Source: Ignelater luminosus (Eukaryota; Arthropoda; Insecta; Coleoptera; Elateridae). Taken from it: a stretch of DNA of 64,000 nucleotides. A model generated the notes under the pieces. That model had not been told where the DNA came from. It saw only the letters and a program-made list of their open reading frames with translations, and searched no databases. The position numbers and the translations under genes are program-made. The DNA lies in assembly GCA_011009095.1 (NCBI GenBank), contig VTPC01001018.1:1-64000 (forward strand). The letters run 5' to 3'. Shown piece after piece: positions 22,001 through 35,100 of this stretch (within the stretch, counting starts at the first letter, position 1; every line of letters starts with the position of its first letter).

Positions 22001-25000
22001 ATACGAATTATGTATTATTTATTTATGCAAATTAACTATTTTTACCAAAACAAGAAATGGTGTTACTTTCCATGATTGCACCCAGAACCTTGTTGGTGGT
22101 TCTCCGTATGCAAAATGATAATCGTTTATTAAGCGCGTAAGCGAATAAATAAATGTTAGAGCAAAAGTAACCAAAACAAGGACGATCATACGTAACACTA
22201 CCATTCCATACTGGGTCCATGTATGAAACAGTACCATACTAAGGCGAGTGACAAATAGCATATTGATGCCTATACTTAGCATACATAAAAGCACACATAT
22301 GTGTATGCGATAAATGAGTAACTTTGGCCAAGCTTCTGCTAACGAATCCACGAATCCCGTGTAAGTGTATAATACACTTGAAAATGCGTGAATAAAAATG
22401 GCGACAAACCATAAAACAATCCATACTTGAGGTATGGGAAATCTTGATAGTACGTCTGGAATTACGGCAAAAACTACCTCAAAACCTTAAAAGAATTGAG
22501 TTTTATCAAGGAAATATTATTTTTCATGTTACATACCTGTTATTGGTAAACACCGTTTGTCATCAATATTATATTGTGCCAGAATATTCTGTAGTACGAT
22601 TGGAACCCATACAATAAGTACAATGACCAACACTAACTTAATACCATAGACAATAATAGCTTCAATTATTGGCGGTGACACACTAAGTCTTAAAGAACTA
22701 AGCAAAATTATATTACCAGGTTCAACACGATCGCATATGTGCATGAAGATTTGCAACCAGAACTGGAAATTTAAAATTTAATTATAAACACTTTCCACTC
22801 TCGTTCTTGTGTATAACACACAACTATAGTTTCAACCAATATTTATGCATTGTCAGATTTAAACAACAGAACAGACATACTCCATCCGGTTGTAAGAGAT
22901 CAGTAATACTACCAGATTAAGTGTCGCATAATTTTGTTCGGCTTACTATTCTAATTACTGAGAATTTATTTGATAACCTGAGTTTTAAAACGCAGTTAGG
23001 TTTATCCTTTAATTGCTCGATAAATGTATTCGTGTCTATTCACTTTTGGTATTATCTTTGAGTCGGAATTAGCTTTGATGTTAGAGTATTCCAAAAGATA
23101 TAGTGCGTTTATGACTTAATTGCCACTTAGTTTACAGTAAATTTTACAAGTTCGTCACAGCAGGATGTCATAAATCTGCTTACCTGTGAAGACCTTTTCT
23201 AACATTGACACAGGGTCGTATTGAGATAAGTTTTATTTTCGTAGATACTTTTAAACTAAAATGTTAGAAATATAACTTATTTCAGTACGGTCCTTGGATT
23301 ATCCAATCGTCTGTGACACGTGCCACTGCTTGTATTTGTTGATTTTTATGAGGGACCCGCTGTGAAATATTTACGAAGTCAAAGTCGTAAACGCACTACA
23401 TCTTTTGGAATACTATACAGGCAAATCGTGAAGTGTTTTAGAGTGGCAAAGGTAGGTTCACACGTCACTCTACCTATTGTAATCGATGCAGACCAAGAAA
23501 TGGTGAATGCTTAAATAGGAGTTTACGATTTGTAAATTAGTCTATTGTAACTTTTGATTTAAGATTACGTGTGTTAAAAAAGAGGAGAGGGTGTAATTTC
23601 CTTATAACGCGAATTTACCAAATTGTAGAAGTAATATTCAATTGTGTAAGTATTTGGTAATTATATTTTAGTATTAGCTACAAAAGTTAGTCACAGGTTC
23701 CTCTTGACGTCTTTGTAATTGCCTAAATTATACCGATTTCAAATCTAAGGTGGAAGTTTTAACCCGATTATACACAGAGCTGAACAAGTTATCGTCTTCG
23801 GTATCGTTCTGCCGCAAGCACATTTTTATTCTTATCTTATACGGCATTTAGGGCTTTTTTTAGTTTTCACCGTTACAAAATACAATTCTGATAATAAACA
23901 GGTTCCTTCGTTTACCTTTTACGGTTAAAAATTGACCTTTGAGTAAAAACCTGTTTCAAAGAAAGTAAAATTAAATAAAACCAGCTTGACTCTTTTTACC
24001 TTAAGAATTGCTATTTACACATTACAGTCAAGTGTGAGATTGCTTGTTGTTCATTTACTCTACTTGCTATACTTACGTCCACGTTTAATATAGGATGCAT
24101 TCCATAAAACAATCCATCCGCTTTCTGGTGTATATGTCCAGTTAATGCAGTTGAAAGAAAGGCTGTAATCCATATAATAATTGTAAAAATCTGAAGGGCG
24201 CTCATTATTCTCTGGAAATTCAGGAAGCCTTGCACCATAAAAATAAATAATACCAACCACACGATGATTACATTTCTTGCCAAGTCCAATTTGATAGGTC
24301 CTAATTCCTTGAAATAAAAAGATGGGTACAGGTTTTGCTTATTGAAGCTGTAAAGGAAAATAAATTAATACGAGTAAATTTCATTTTTAGTACATTAGTA
24401 TTGCAAACCGTAAATAGTTTAGTGCGGAAAAAGTAGGGACGTCCTTTTGATCAGGTTGGTCACAGCTCAAAGTCTTTGTCACACTATCATTAGTCCTCTG
24501 GCTTACTGACTTAATACAAGAATTTGTGACTCTTTCAAAAACACACTTTGCCCAAGGTATTTCTGGAGTAAACATTTCGAAAATGTATAGTAAGCTTAAT
24601 CCAGCAGACGTACTGTTTATAAATTCTGGAGTTATTATCATTATTGCTATAGTGTAACCAGCGCCTGTGAAAAACAATAAGGCAAAATTAATTTATTATT
24701 TAAACTGATTGGATCATTAATCCTAAAAAAAATAAATAGTATAAGGCTGTTATTTACAGATTGGTAGTATATAAAACTTTCATCATTTGAATCCACTGTA
24801 GGGTCACTAATAATAATAGGTGAGTAAATCCACTGCAAAAGATGATCACGGTGCATTACGTTATCGACTTGCTTTTAACTTGCGAATCCTGTATTATACC
24901 TTCGGGATACCGAAATGTGGCTTTCTTGTGAGATTACTAATTAGCTATTAGTACTTATTAGATAAGGAAATGCACATTGAAATAGAATGTCGCCCTTTAC

Positions 25001-25493
25001 CTTTTAAAAGTGGAATGCACTGCCAATATTTTATGTATCCCTTTTTGCAATAGCTCCCCATAAAAACAAACAACATAAAAAGTGGAAGTCCGATTCCAAC
25101 AAGTAAAACAATATACACAAATAAAACCAGAGCTAAAAGAAATATTTATCAATGCCCTCATTTAAATAAATTAAAGCAATCTTTACCAGCACCATGGCGC
25201 AGTACTATATCAAACAACGACATTACGTAATGTAATGGCATTTGCAATAATGTTATGAAGCATAGGTAGGCTCTATAGCTTAGAAATCCATGTTTGACTT
25301 TTGACTAAACATAAAAATAAAAATTATAGGAGTTGAAAATCTTACAGTATTATACCTTAAATAGACCAGTAAAAAAACGTTTTGTATTTGTTAGACGATA
25401 TCTTTTAACGTTATGCTTTTCTGCACGTCGTAATAGAACACCTTTATCAATTATTGGTTTTATGTCTTTTTTGGCTTTTAGAGAACGAATCAT
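16051..25493 (-). CDS. SLC6-like transporter A (divergent neurotransmitter/amino acid symporter family)
   Basis: Nine exons: 25493-25356, 25304-25187, 25132-25001, 24664-24394, 24347-24077, 22762-22537, 22485-22046, 21980-21822 and 16290-16051, giving about 664 residues with consistent phases. SLC6 hallmarks: a TM2-like GLPLFMLFVFMGSY, IPLLKGAGY after TM2, PWAKC and later cysteines in the large glycosylated loop, FAVIPDVLSRFPIPQ before TM8, and WGYY in the tail where family members have WGP. The usual TM1 block (NVWRFPYLCYKNGGGAF) aligns by eye with residues 68-86, where NVWRFPY is gone and only R-HGA is kept. The TM8 sodium-site Asp-Ser aligns with Ser-Ser near residue 421. Substrate and ion coupling cannot be assumed. 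The 5' end is uncertain: the frame stays open to 25580. A frame slip is possible in the last 25 codons. Confidence 0.78.
16920..17285. repeat. Dispersed repeat, copy 1 (inverted partner at 36688-37022)
   Basis: About 300-360 bp, richer in GC than its surroundings, nearly matching the reverse complement of 36688-37022. Shared blocks include tagtggtttagtgacttag and aggataaataaacggttctt. It lies in the last intron of transporter A. Probably a TE fragment (LTR or LINE portion). No coding sequence is recognised inside. Confidence 0.7.
17540..17970 (-). mobile_element. Decayed LINE fragment (Jockey-like, tentative)
   Basis: On the minus strand, broken frames read WNKLKTMTG followed by a segment with LRIAHQHQNDQTVTDSQVQA and a further stretch up to KPFHSL. 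The NKLK-MTGK / proline-rich / D-Q-QA pattern resembles the linker between endonuclease and reverse transcriptase in Jockey-type LINEs. At least one frame shift and no catalytic motif. Confidence 0.35.
18195..18677. mobile_element. 483-bp MITE with 60-70 bp terminal inverted repeats
   Basis: The left arm begins tatacagtaggcccatttta. The right arm is its reverse complement, ending at 18677. The shared inner part tgtttgggaataggcaaca is nearly perfect in both arms. TA-rich ends fit a Tc1/mariner-type MITE. The interior is AT-rich and non-coding. Confidence 0.72.
19316..19899. mobile_element. 584-bp MITE with 36-bp TIRs (tatacagggtgtccc type)
   Basis: Left end tatacagggtgtcccgtaaa at 19316. The right end, read as reverse complement from 19899, starts tatacaggatgtcccttaaa. 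Similarity continues through the following aataaagctt. Nested within the hAT-like element. TA dinucleotides flank both ends, as expected for Tc1/mariner-type insertion. Confidence 0.75.
19986..19995. other. Assembly gap (10 N)
   Basis: Ten consecutive N bases. The true gap length is unknown. It lies in the last intron of transporter A and does not interrupt any exon model. Confidence 0.99.
20333..20732. repeat. 400-bp foldback element
   Basis: Left arm 20333-20460 and right arm 20619-20732 are inverted copies. Shared blocks are ctactac...cacagattacata, aagatgcgaa, and attaaatagg-ggtatt at the inner end. A tactac microsatellite forms the outer edge on the left. This is the structure of a foldback transposon or long-TIR MITE. 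Confidence 0.65.
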
Positions 25494-26137
25494 TTTGTAA
25501 ATTATCAAAAAACTTTCAAAGTCATTTCTTGTATGACAAATGTATATGGCAGTTTTGACATTACCTCGAATTCTACTCAAATGACATTTTTTATTGTTTC
25601 AGTACAAAAGTTGGTTTTTTCCAAAATCAAAACAATCATGACTGCATGATATCCCAGAATTTCATAAAGCTAACGTTCCTTATAATCTTATTGTCAACAA
25701 TACCACAAACACTTCCTCATACGAAGATATTAATTATTAACTTCATCCTTTATCTTATATACGCTTTTTTTAGACCGATATAGTCCTTAAATGAGAACTC
25801 TTCTGATAGGTTTTGATAATAACTTGCCTTTTACCAAATTTATTTTTAGACCCGTTATACTTGTTTTGCAACTTTCGCCCTAGCATCAGCAGAACGCCTA
25901 CCCAAAACTTCGTTTTAGTCCTTTGATGGTATCATTATGATTTGATCAACATGCATTTCCCATCCTTTACTATTTATGTTTACTAGGTGATTGAGGGTAT
26001 CAGGGAAATACCTCTAAAATCTTCAATAACCAATATCAAGAAATCTAAAACTTATTTTATCTGATGTTGTGGAATGACGAAATAAGATACAAAAATAATG
26101 CGTTTTACTTCTTCTTTTATTTAAGATACAACAATAA

Positions 26138-29100
26138 CTATTCTACTTCAGTAATTTCAAACACTGTAGCTAAAAAGGATCGATTCTTTGTCATCAAACC
26201 AATTTCATTTTCTAGTTTGTCAGAATGCAGTAGGCAGTTATGACGACACCTTTGGTCTTCTCTATTGTGACGACTTTCCCTCTGAGGTTTGAAATGATAC
26301 CGTGCTTGTTTTTTCGCTTTTGCTGGAGGTCCCCAGTATGGAGTTGGTGTTATCGCTAGAATTGATTCCTAAAAATGATACACTGATTACGAAAAAATAT
26401 ACTTTTTGGTATTCTCACTCGTATACACAATTTACAAAAGGCATATTGTCTACACAATATATAATTAAAAATGGGCTGCATAAATGAAAAAACTTCTTCA
26501 TGTATGGCTTCTCGGAATGTCTACAAATTGTTCCAAATTGAAAAGCGTGTTCGTGTTGATTTGAAATTAAAGGACTGCAGACGGAAAACAACTAATCAAA
26601 AACTCTGACTAATGAAGTGGAATGTTGGTAAAGCACTGCGAAGAACTCAAACAACACAATAAATTAAAAGAGACTAAGCCAAAATTATAAAAATCCTCGA
26701 GCATCGTCTACATGAAAAAAATAAAAATTGATACCTCAAAGTATGATATGTAATGTGTGTTGCACACAATTACAATGTGTATTGTATGTAAAATGTTGTT
26801 GGTAATAAGGCAGTTGCCACCCTGTATAGTTGACATGTAGTTCCCTTACAACATAGCGTAGTCTGATAAGTGAACCTACCACGAAAAATTACGCCATATT
26901 AGGAAAAATGAGAAAATTTTAAAAAAATACGCTAAATTGGAAGCAATTATAATTAAAGGGTCCAGGGGAATAACGATGAATGTCACAAAAACATGAATTA
27001 GAGAAATTTCAACTTATATGTTCAGAACATTCATTGGTTCTTGCTGTTTTGTTGAAACATATTTGCTTATATTTTGATATTGTCAGCATTTATGGTCTGG
27101 ATAATATATAATATTTATAGTATTCTACTGTAGTAAGTAAATGGCACCACTAACTCAATTTCAGCATTCATGTGTCATTCATCGTTATTCCACTGGACCC
27201 TTCAATTATTAAAACGAGAAAAAAGAAGTTTATTATTAATTGTTTATAATGGATTTCAGAAAAATATCACCCATGATTGGGAGTATAGCGGAAGTTGGAA
27301 ATTTTGAAAGCAGAGATTCATGATTTATCTGCAGGCCACTGAAAAAATAGACGTAACGAAGTGTGCTCAATTCCTTACTTTAATTCGAGACGAAGGTATC
27401 AAGATGCTCAATACATTTGCATTTGAGGATGCAGAAAAGACCAAGTTAGATCAGTTATTAAAATATATTTTAACTCTAAAAGGAACCTAGCCTACAAAAG
27501 GCATAAGTTTCTCACCTGCAGACAAAAAGAAGGCTTACAGAACTCAAGAATCTGTAACATTCGTACGAGCTGAAGGAGCTACGAGAAAGCTTCATCAAGG
27601 ACGTGTTAATCTATGGGCTACGTTCGGAATCAATTCGACACAAACTGCTTGAGGAAACGTCAGAACCACTTGAAGATGCCGTGAAGATAGGTTGTTTAAA
27701 CAAGCCTTATCTAGTACAAAACGTGTGGTATATGAAGCTTGTAAAATTCCTTTTGCACTAAGGGATAAATTTAAACAGGCAATAGATGGCTGATTGAGCA
27801 AAATATTATTGAAAAATCTGATAAAAGTGTAGATTGGGCTTTAGTTGAAATACCTTGAGGACAGATATTAATCTGTTTAGATCCATGCGATTTAAATAAG
27901 TCCATTAAGAGACATTATTTTCAAATATCAACATTAATGAATTAACGGATAAATTTGAAAAAGGGCAAAACTTTAATACTTTAAATGCAACTTAGAGATT
28001 TTTGCAAATTAAATTAGATGAGGAAAGTGTTAAACTTTTTCACATTTCCAACTCCTTATAGCGTTTTTGGTTTAATAGTTTACCTTATGGCCTAACAGTG
28101 CACCAGAAGTCTTTTAAGAAAAAGTTACTAAAATATTTAGTGATATATCGAGGGTGTTAGTGTCTACATAGACGATATAATTATATCGCTGGTAAGTCAA
28201 AAGAGGAACATGATTGTAAACTGGAACAAAGATTATGAGAGAAGTATCTCATAGAAGCAGATACTTTACCGCATGCTTTTATAAAATTGAGATTTGGAAA
28301 TTGATGCGCAGGTTTGTCTGATCTCTATGAATCTAAATGTCTCAAATGGAAAAAGAGACAAATTCATTGATCAACTAAATTTAGATAAAGATTTGATAAC
28401 TCTTAAATTATTATGTAAGACAGGGGTTGTCGAATAAAATAAAAGATATACCTGACAGTTTGAAACTTTACTACAAGTTGAGGCATAAACTAACAATAAT
28501 AGATGAATTTGTGTAATACAAGGGGCAGAAGTTGATAGTTCTAATGAACTGCAAAAAAGATATTTAGAGAAATTACATTATAGTAACTTAGGCATTAATA
28601 AATTATTGAAAAAGGAAATTTGTCATTCCATTGACCAGGAATATTTAAATGTATAAATGGGATGATACTAGCTTGTAATATTTGTCAACGTTTTAAAAAT
28701 CCACATAAACAATAAGAACTAATGATCCCTCATGAAATCATCAGTATGCCATTTTATAAAATTGCATGTGACATTCTTCAGTTGTATAATGAATAACGGA
28801 TTACTTATCAAAATATACAGAAGTTGTAAATTTAAATAAAAATCTTACTAGCTATCGTTATTGGTAAAACAAAAGCAATTTTTGTAAGATTTGGAATTCT
28901 TTGTGTAGTTTGTTCTCCCAATGGCCCAGGATTTTCTAGTTTTGACTATAAAAAATTTGCTCAAGAATGGAAATTTGATTGTATAAAATCATCACCATTA
29001 TATCCGCAATCAAACGGGCAGGGACAACGAGCTGTACAAACAGTAAACAAGCTGTTGAAAAAATGTTTCTTAGATAAAAAAAAAGATCCTAGCTTAGCTC

Positions 29101-32100
29101 TTTTAGAATTAAGAAATACTCCATTAGATAGACAAAATTCTCCTGCTAATGTATTGATGAATGGTAATATAAAAACTATACTTCTTCAACCTAATAACCA
29201 TTTTATACCTTTAAAACAAAATTGAGTCTATAATTTTATTAATAAATCTCAAAATAGAAATTTACGTCAGATTTTAAAGCATTCCACTGCCGCGCTTTCT
29301 CGTACGTATTACTTAACCTCAAAATCTTGTCCTACGATTTTAATAAACTAGCGCTTTTTTCTCGACAACCAATATTATAACACGCCAGAATCTTATATAA
29401 GCATTTGTATTATATTTATTTTAAGTTATTTGTAGTGTAGGCTCTATACTTTCAAATTGAAAGTTTTGTGGTCTGCATAAGAAATACATACAACGTTGCT
29501 CCCGCCAAAGTTTACGGTCATACCCCTTGATTATCTATATGTCTAATAGGTGGCTCTGACCTTTTTAATAAGGTGTATTAATTAAGTAGGCCGACTCTTC
29601 AAAAATCCTTTGTTCTTTTCAAACGCCGACCGATGACCTTGAAGTAATGGTTGGTGGCTAATACCGATATTTCTAACAGATGTCGCTAGGCTAGTTTCAG
29701 TGGCGTGTGTAGATTTATTTATGAATTACTAGAAAGGCTACCATTGCATTTTCTGTTATTAAATCTCAATTTACCAAATTTATAATGGCATTGTATTAAA
29801 TTAAAGAAGAGGATGTAAATCATGCACAAATATTCAAAGAAATCAAATTTATCACAATACATTTTAGATACATTATTGTTCTTGTATTCAAAGATCTATC
29901 TTCAATGGTTACATTTAAATAAATCAATAAATAAATTGGTTGTTTTTTTATATTTATTACTTAGTAATTTATAAAAAAAAATATTTTGTTACAAATGTTT
30001 CTTATTTATTAAATAGCTCTATGTACATAAAAAATTAAATCAATTTATATAATACTACTTATTCATGTTTCCAAATAATAATTTTTCGATGAGTTTTTTC
30101 CCCAGTAGCTGACAGATTTGAAATTTTTATTTATGAATTTTAATGTATAATAAATCTTCATCCGTGTATACAATTTAAGGAGATATACATAAGGAAAATT
30201 TGGACAAGGGTGGTTTACGCCAGTAGTTTGAAATAATTGTAACAAATTACAAGCAACGCCTTTTTGTAGTGTTATATTCTGAAAATTATCCTGAAATATT
30301 AAATAAACACGAAATTTGCAAGAAAACATTAACAGAGTCAATGCAAGCACAATTTTTTTACTTTATGTAATTGCAACATAATTTTTAGAAAATAAAAACG
30401 ACACACGTCTTGGTAGGACAGTGAGTAAACCTTATAAATATAAAGACTTTGTAATCAATTAATACAAAAAGTAAGGTTAATATCTTATGTTAATAGTTCT
30501 TTTGTATTTGCTTATTTCTTTTAAAATATTTGTAAACAATTTGTGGTTGTTTAATTATATTAACAAATGTGACTTACTCTTACAATAATTAGAAGAAGAA
30601 TGTGATATAATGTAATGTGTGTTGCATACAGTTACAACACAAAATCATAGCAAGTTAGAATGTGTCATTTCACCTAGTTGGTAGATATACCGGGTGCTGC
30701 ATCGGCGGACGCAGCACACGAAATCCCATGCTAATTTTGAAATGTTTAAATATTGGCGCCCCTAATTATTTTAGCACTAAACTTTATTTAGGTTTTTTGA
30801 AGGGCATTGCAAGATGATGTACACCGAGCAATTTGAGCATTTTATGATAACTCAGTTAGAAGGTATTTGAAGAAACGTGTGTGCATAATGCATGTTATGT
30901 GCATAGTTCAGCAGCAACATCAAATAGGCCTGTAGATTTTTACGCTCAACTATTTCCATTAATCATCTATGACAGTTTGACAATCAATTTAAATTTTAAC
31001 TAAGAATTATGCAACAACAGAGAAAATCGCCATAATAAAGTGGTATTATGCAGGGAACAGCATGCAGAAAGTAATTCTGGTTTTGTTAGCATTTAAATAA
31101 TTGTGAATTATAAGTTAATAGCAATAAAGTTATTGATATTCGGCGTTGCTGCTGTACTATGCACATACACGCACATTTGTTTAAATATCTTCCAATTGAT
31201 TTATCATAAAATGCTGAAATTGCTCAGTGTATATCATCTTGCAACGCCCTTCAAAAACCCTAAATAAAGTTTAGTGCTAAAATAATTAGGGGAGCCAATA
31301 TCTAAACATTTCGAAATTAGCATGGGATTTCCTATGTTGCGTCCACCGATGCAGCACCCAGTATACAGTATTTGTTAAGACACTAATAAGATGGTGCAGA
31401 AGTTAGAACAAAATGTAGCAGAAAGTAAGGAATGAAATGAAATCATACTTACGGATTTATTTTTATATTTTGTATAAACGAAAATTGCTACAAAAATGAT
31501 AGGCGTTATTGCTACCACTACAAAAAGGTAGCACCATATTTTTATCAGCAGTGTAGTGTATTCGACACTTTTATGCAGGCTTCGATTAATAATTATGTAA
31601 AGAAAGAACTAAAACATAAATTATTACAAAAATATACAGGAATATGGAAAGTAGCAGGGCAAGCAAGACTTTACCATTGTTATTAAAGTGACTAGTTTCA
31701 AGTTTTCTTTCCAGAAGCCATCGAGTGGTTTTCCATGCATGAAATAAAAATCATCACCATATTTTTGCACAGAATACGTGTAAATGCCGATGCTAAATAT
31801 GCACGTTATTGCAGTAGATAAAATGGTAAATGTATTTTCTCTCCACATCTCAAGCATTGATAGATACAAGTTAGTTACAAATAGCATATTCAGAAAAAAA
31901 CATATGGCACAAAGTATACCACCAAAGTACACTTTCACTCCTGAGATTCCTGGGATGGCTTCTATAATTGATTCCAAAAATGCGTTAATGGTATACAAAG
32001 CAGATAGAAATCCAAAATACCATAATCCAAAGAAATACAAACATGATACCACCTGCGGTAGTGGAAGTCGAGTTAAGGTATCTGGTATAATTGCAAACAT

Positions 32101-35100
32101 CAGTATTAAACCTTAAATTAAAAAGAGTTTAAAATAAACTAGATTTCACAAAGTAGACTATTACCGTTTACAGGAATGCAGGTTATGTCTTGTATTTTGT
32201 AATGTACTCGTAATAACTGTAAATTTGTCGATAGCCAAACTGTTAGACACAAAAAACAAACATATTTCATTCCATAAATACAGAAGATGTGCGTGGTAGG
32301 ATTTAAATTTCTGGGGCTGTGGGATCCTAACACAATATAATTACCTGGTACTTTACGACTGAGTGAATGGCATAATATTGACAACCAAAACTAAAATACA
32401 TTTAACATTACTTAACATAAACTATAACAGTTTTATTCAATTAAGCGTAATCAGAAGTGGCCTTTAAAGCTGCTTCATTGTGAAACACAATTTAACATGA
32501 ATTAAGAATTAAATGAGCCACTGGGAATTTAAAATAGTTGGGTCACTTTAGGAAATTAATTCAATTTTATTTTATTAGATATTGATTTATAATTTTAATA
32601 AAACATGTCGAGAGGGCACATGATTTCCTTAGTTACCTTTCTATATGGGGAACGGGCGTGGAAAGATTAGTGGAGTAAGAAGAACGTGGAAGTATTTAGT
32701 CCGACATAAAGTAATAGTTATGTATACACAATGCACAGCTTAAATAGTTAATTAACACATCGTTCAATAAGTCCCGAGACTAACCCAGAGATGGTGCTAG
32801 TAGTACCAAACTAGCCACGTTTCCCTAGAGTGCGAACCTTCACATGAAACGTGTAAACATTTCACGTCGATTGGACCACAAACAGCAGAGTTATCGAGGT
32901 TAGAGTAAAGTCACTTTGTAATTTGTTTGAAAAATGGAACAAAGCGAGTTTCGCGTGTTGATAAAACATTGTTTTTTAATGGGTAAAAACACCGTAGAAG
33001 CCCAGCAATGGCTTGAGAAACGTTACCCGGACTCCTCTCCATCCAAATCAACGATTTGTCGTTGGTATGCTGAGTTTAAACGTGGTCGTACGGACACAAA
33101 CGATGCGGAACGTTCGGGTAGGCCATTGGAAGCCGTTACACCGGAAAATGTGAGTGAAGTATTCAAAATCGTAATGAAAAATCGCAAAGTAAAGGTCCGT
33201 GAGATTGCAGAAATGACACAGATATCATCTGGAAGAGTATTTACAATCCTTCATGAAAAATTGAGCATGAAAAAGGTTTTTTCCAAGTGGGTGCCGCGAT
33301 TGCTTTCAATGGAACAAAAACAGCAACGAATCGACGATTCAGAGAGCTGTTTATCGCTATTTACTCGCAATAAAAAGGATTTCCTGCGTCGATACGTGAC
33401 CATGGATGAAACATGGATACATCATTTCACTCCGGAGTCGAATCGGCAATCATCTGAGTGGCGCATGGCTGGCGAAAGCCGCCCAAAGCGTCCGAAAACG
33501 CAGCAATCTGCTGGCAAAGTCATGGCGTCTGTTTTTTGGGATACACATGGCGTCATTTTCATTGACTACCTGGAAAAAGGTAAATCGATCAACAGTGATT
33601 ATTATATTGACTTGTTGGTACGTTTGAAGGAGGAGATCGCAGCAAAACGACCGCACATGAAGAAGAAAAAAATCCTTTTTCAGCAAGACAATGCACCATG
33701 CCACAAGTCCATGAAAACAATGGCAAAAATCTACGAGTTGGGCTTTGATTTGCTTCCCCACCCCCCGTATTCGCCAGATTTAGCCCCCAGCGACTACTGG
33801 CTCTTTGCTGATCTCAAAAAAATACTCCAGGGAAAAAAATTTGGCTCGAATGAGGAGGTCATTGCCGAAACTGAAGCCTATTTTGAAGTAAAGGATAAAT
33901 CCTTCTATAAACATGGTATAGAAATGTTGGAAAGGCGTTGGAAAGATTGTATCACTCTAAAAGGAGATTATATTGATGAATAAAAATGATTTTTGAAAAA
34001 AAAAATGTTGTTTTCGTTGTTAGTCTCGGGACTTATTGAACGATGTGTTATCTTGGATAAAACAAAAAAAAAGTGATTCTATGATAGTTTGAAAATCGGA
34101 AAACGCAAGTAAAAGATATTGATTAGGCTAAAGCAGAAAAGTGTATTATTTTTAAAAAATAAATAACATACTTCAACATTAGTATAAGTGGAGGCACTCC
34201 CACGCACAATAATCGGGGTAGCGAATTGACCACTAACGAACATTAATAAAAAAGGTTGGTATAAAAAATATAAATGCAAATAAAAATGCCATCGTGCTAA
34301 CTGTCGTTCGAAACTTTTGAAATCCCATTGTCACCAATACAAAGATTAAAAACCATGTCCAAAAAACACTAATTACCCATGATATTTGAAGCTCCCCTAT
34401 CCCAGTGTATCCCGAGATATTCTTTGGGTTTCGAATTTTATTGTACCTGAAAAACTAACAAATAAGTACGTTGTTCAAATATTTAATGGAGTAGATAAAA
34501 TATTGTACATTAAGAATTCATACGCTGGAAAATGAATTTTATTGGATAACTGCTCTTCTGTGCAATTCTTCCAACAACATTTTTTTTCGTATGTTTTATT
34601 GGCAGACATGGGTACACATGAATCAGAAGCTTCTTTAAAATTACAATTTGACCACGGTATCTTGGCGTGAAGAGCATCAGGAATATAGGTTAAGGCTAAA
34701 CCAGCCATTGAGACGTTAAAAAATTCGTAAAATATCAAAAAGAGTGACACTGTCCACACCATACCTTAAAATTAGAATCTTTTACTAAATCAAGTTATTT
34801 ATTGGAAATATAAACTATTTTGCTTAAACTTGTTGAATAATTGGTGAAAATGTCTTGACCAGTGGCATTTTTCAGCAGTTATTAACATAGCCAGTATAGT
34901 TATATTAAGAAACCTTAATATTTTTACACAAAGAGATAAAAGTTAATCAAAGTATTTATATTTAAATTGATATAAAATTTAAAACTTAATTTTAAATTTG
35001 GATTCACGATAAAATAAAATCTTCCAAGACTAGATCATGCAACTCAAACAACTTTTCAAGGTACATAATTAATTTAAAATTAAATGTTTCATTTTGGATG

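Noticed and set aside
23320..23514. Plus-strand ORF with DFYEGPAVKYLRSQ
   Set aside because: Considered as a Helitron or helicase remnant, but no helicase motif or neighbouring coding sequence supports it. It lies in an intron of transporter A.
24647..24856. Minus-strand ORF between exons 3 and 4 of transporter A
   Set aside because: Exons 3 and 4 join in phase without it, as in paralogue B, and it has no SLC6 similarity.
31375..31452. Read-through end of transporter B exon 8 up to the stop near 31375
   Set aside because: A strong gtaagt donor at 31452 and the matching tail exon at 26368 make splicing the better model.
33450..33761. Antisense ORF inside the mariner
   Set aside because: Shadow of the transposase gene.
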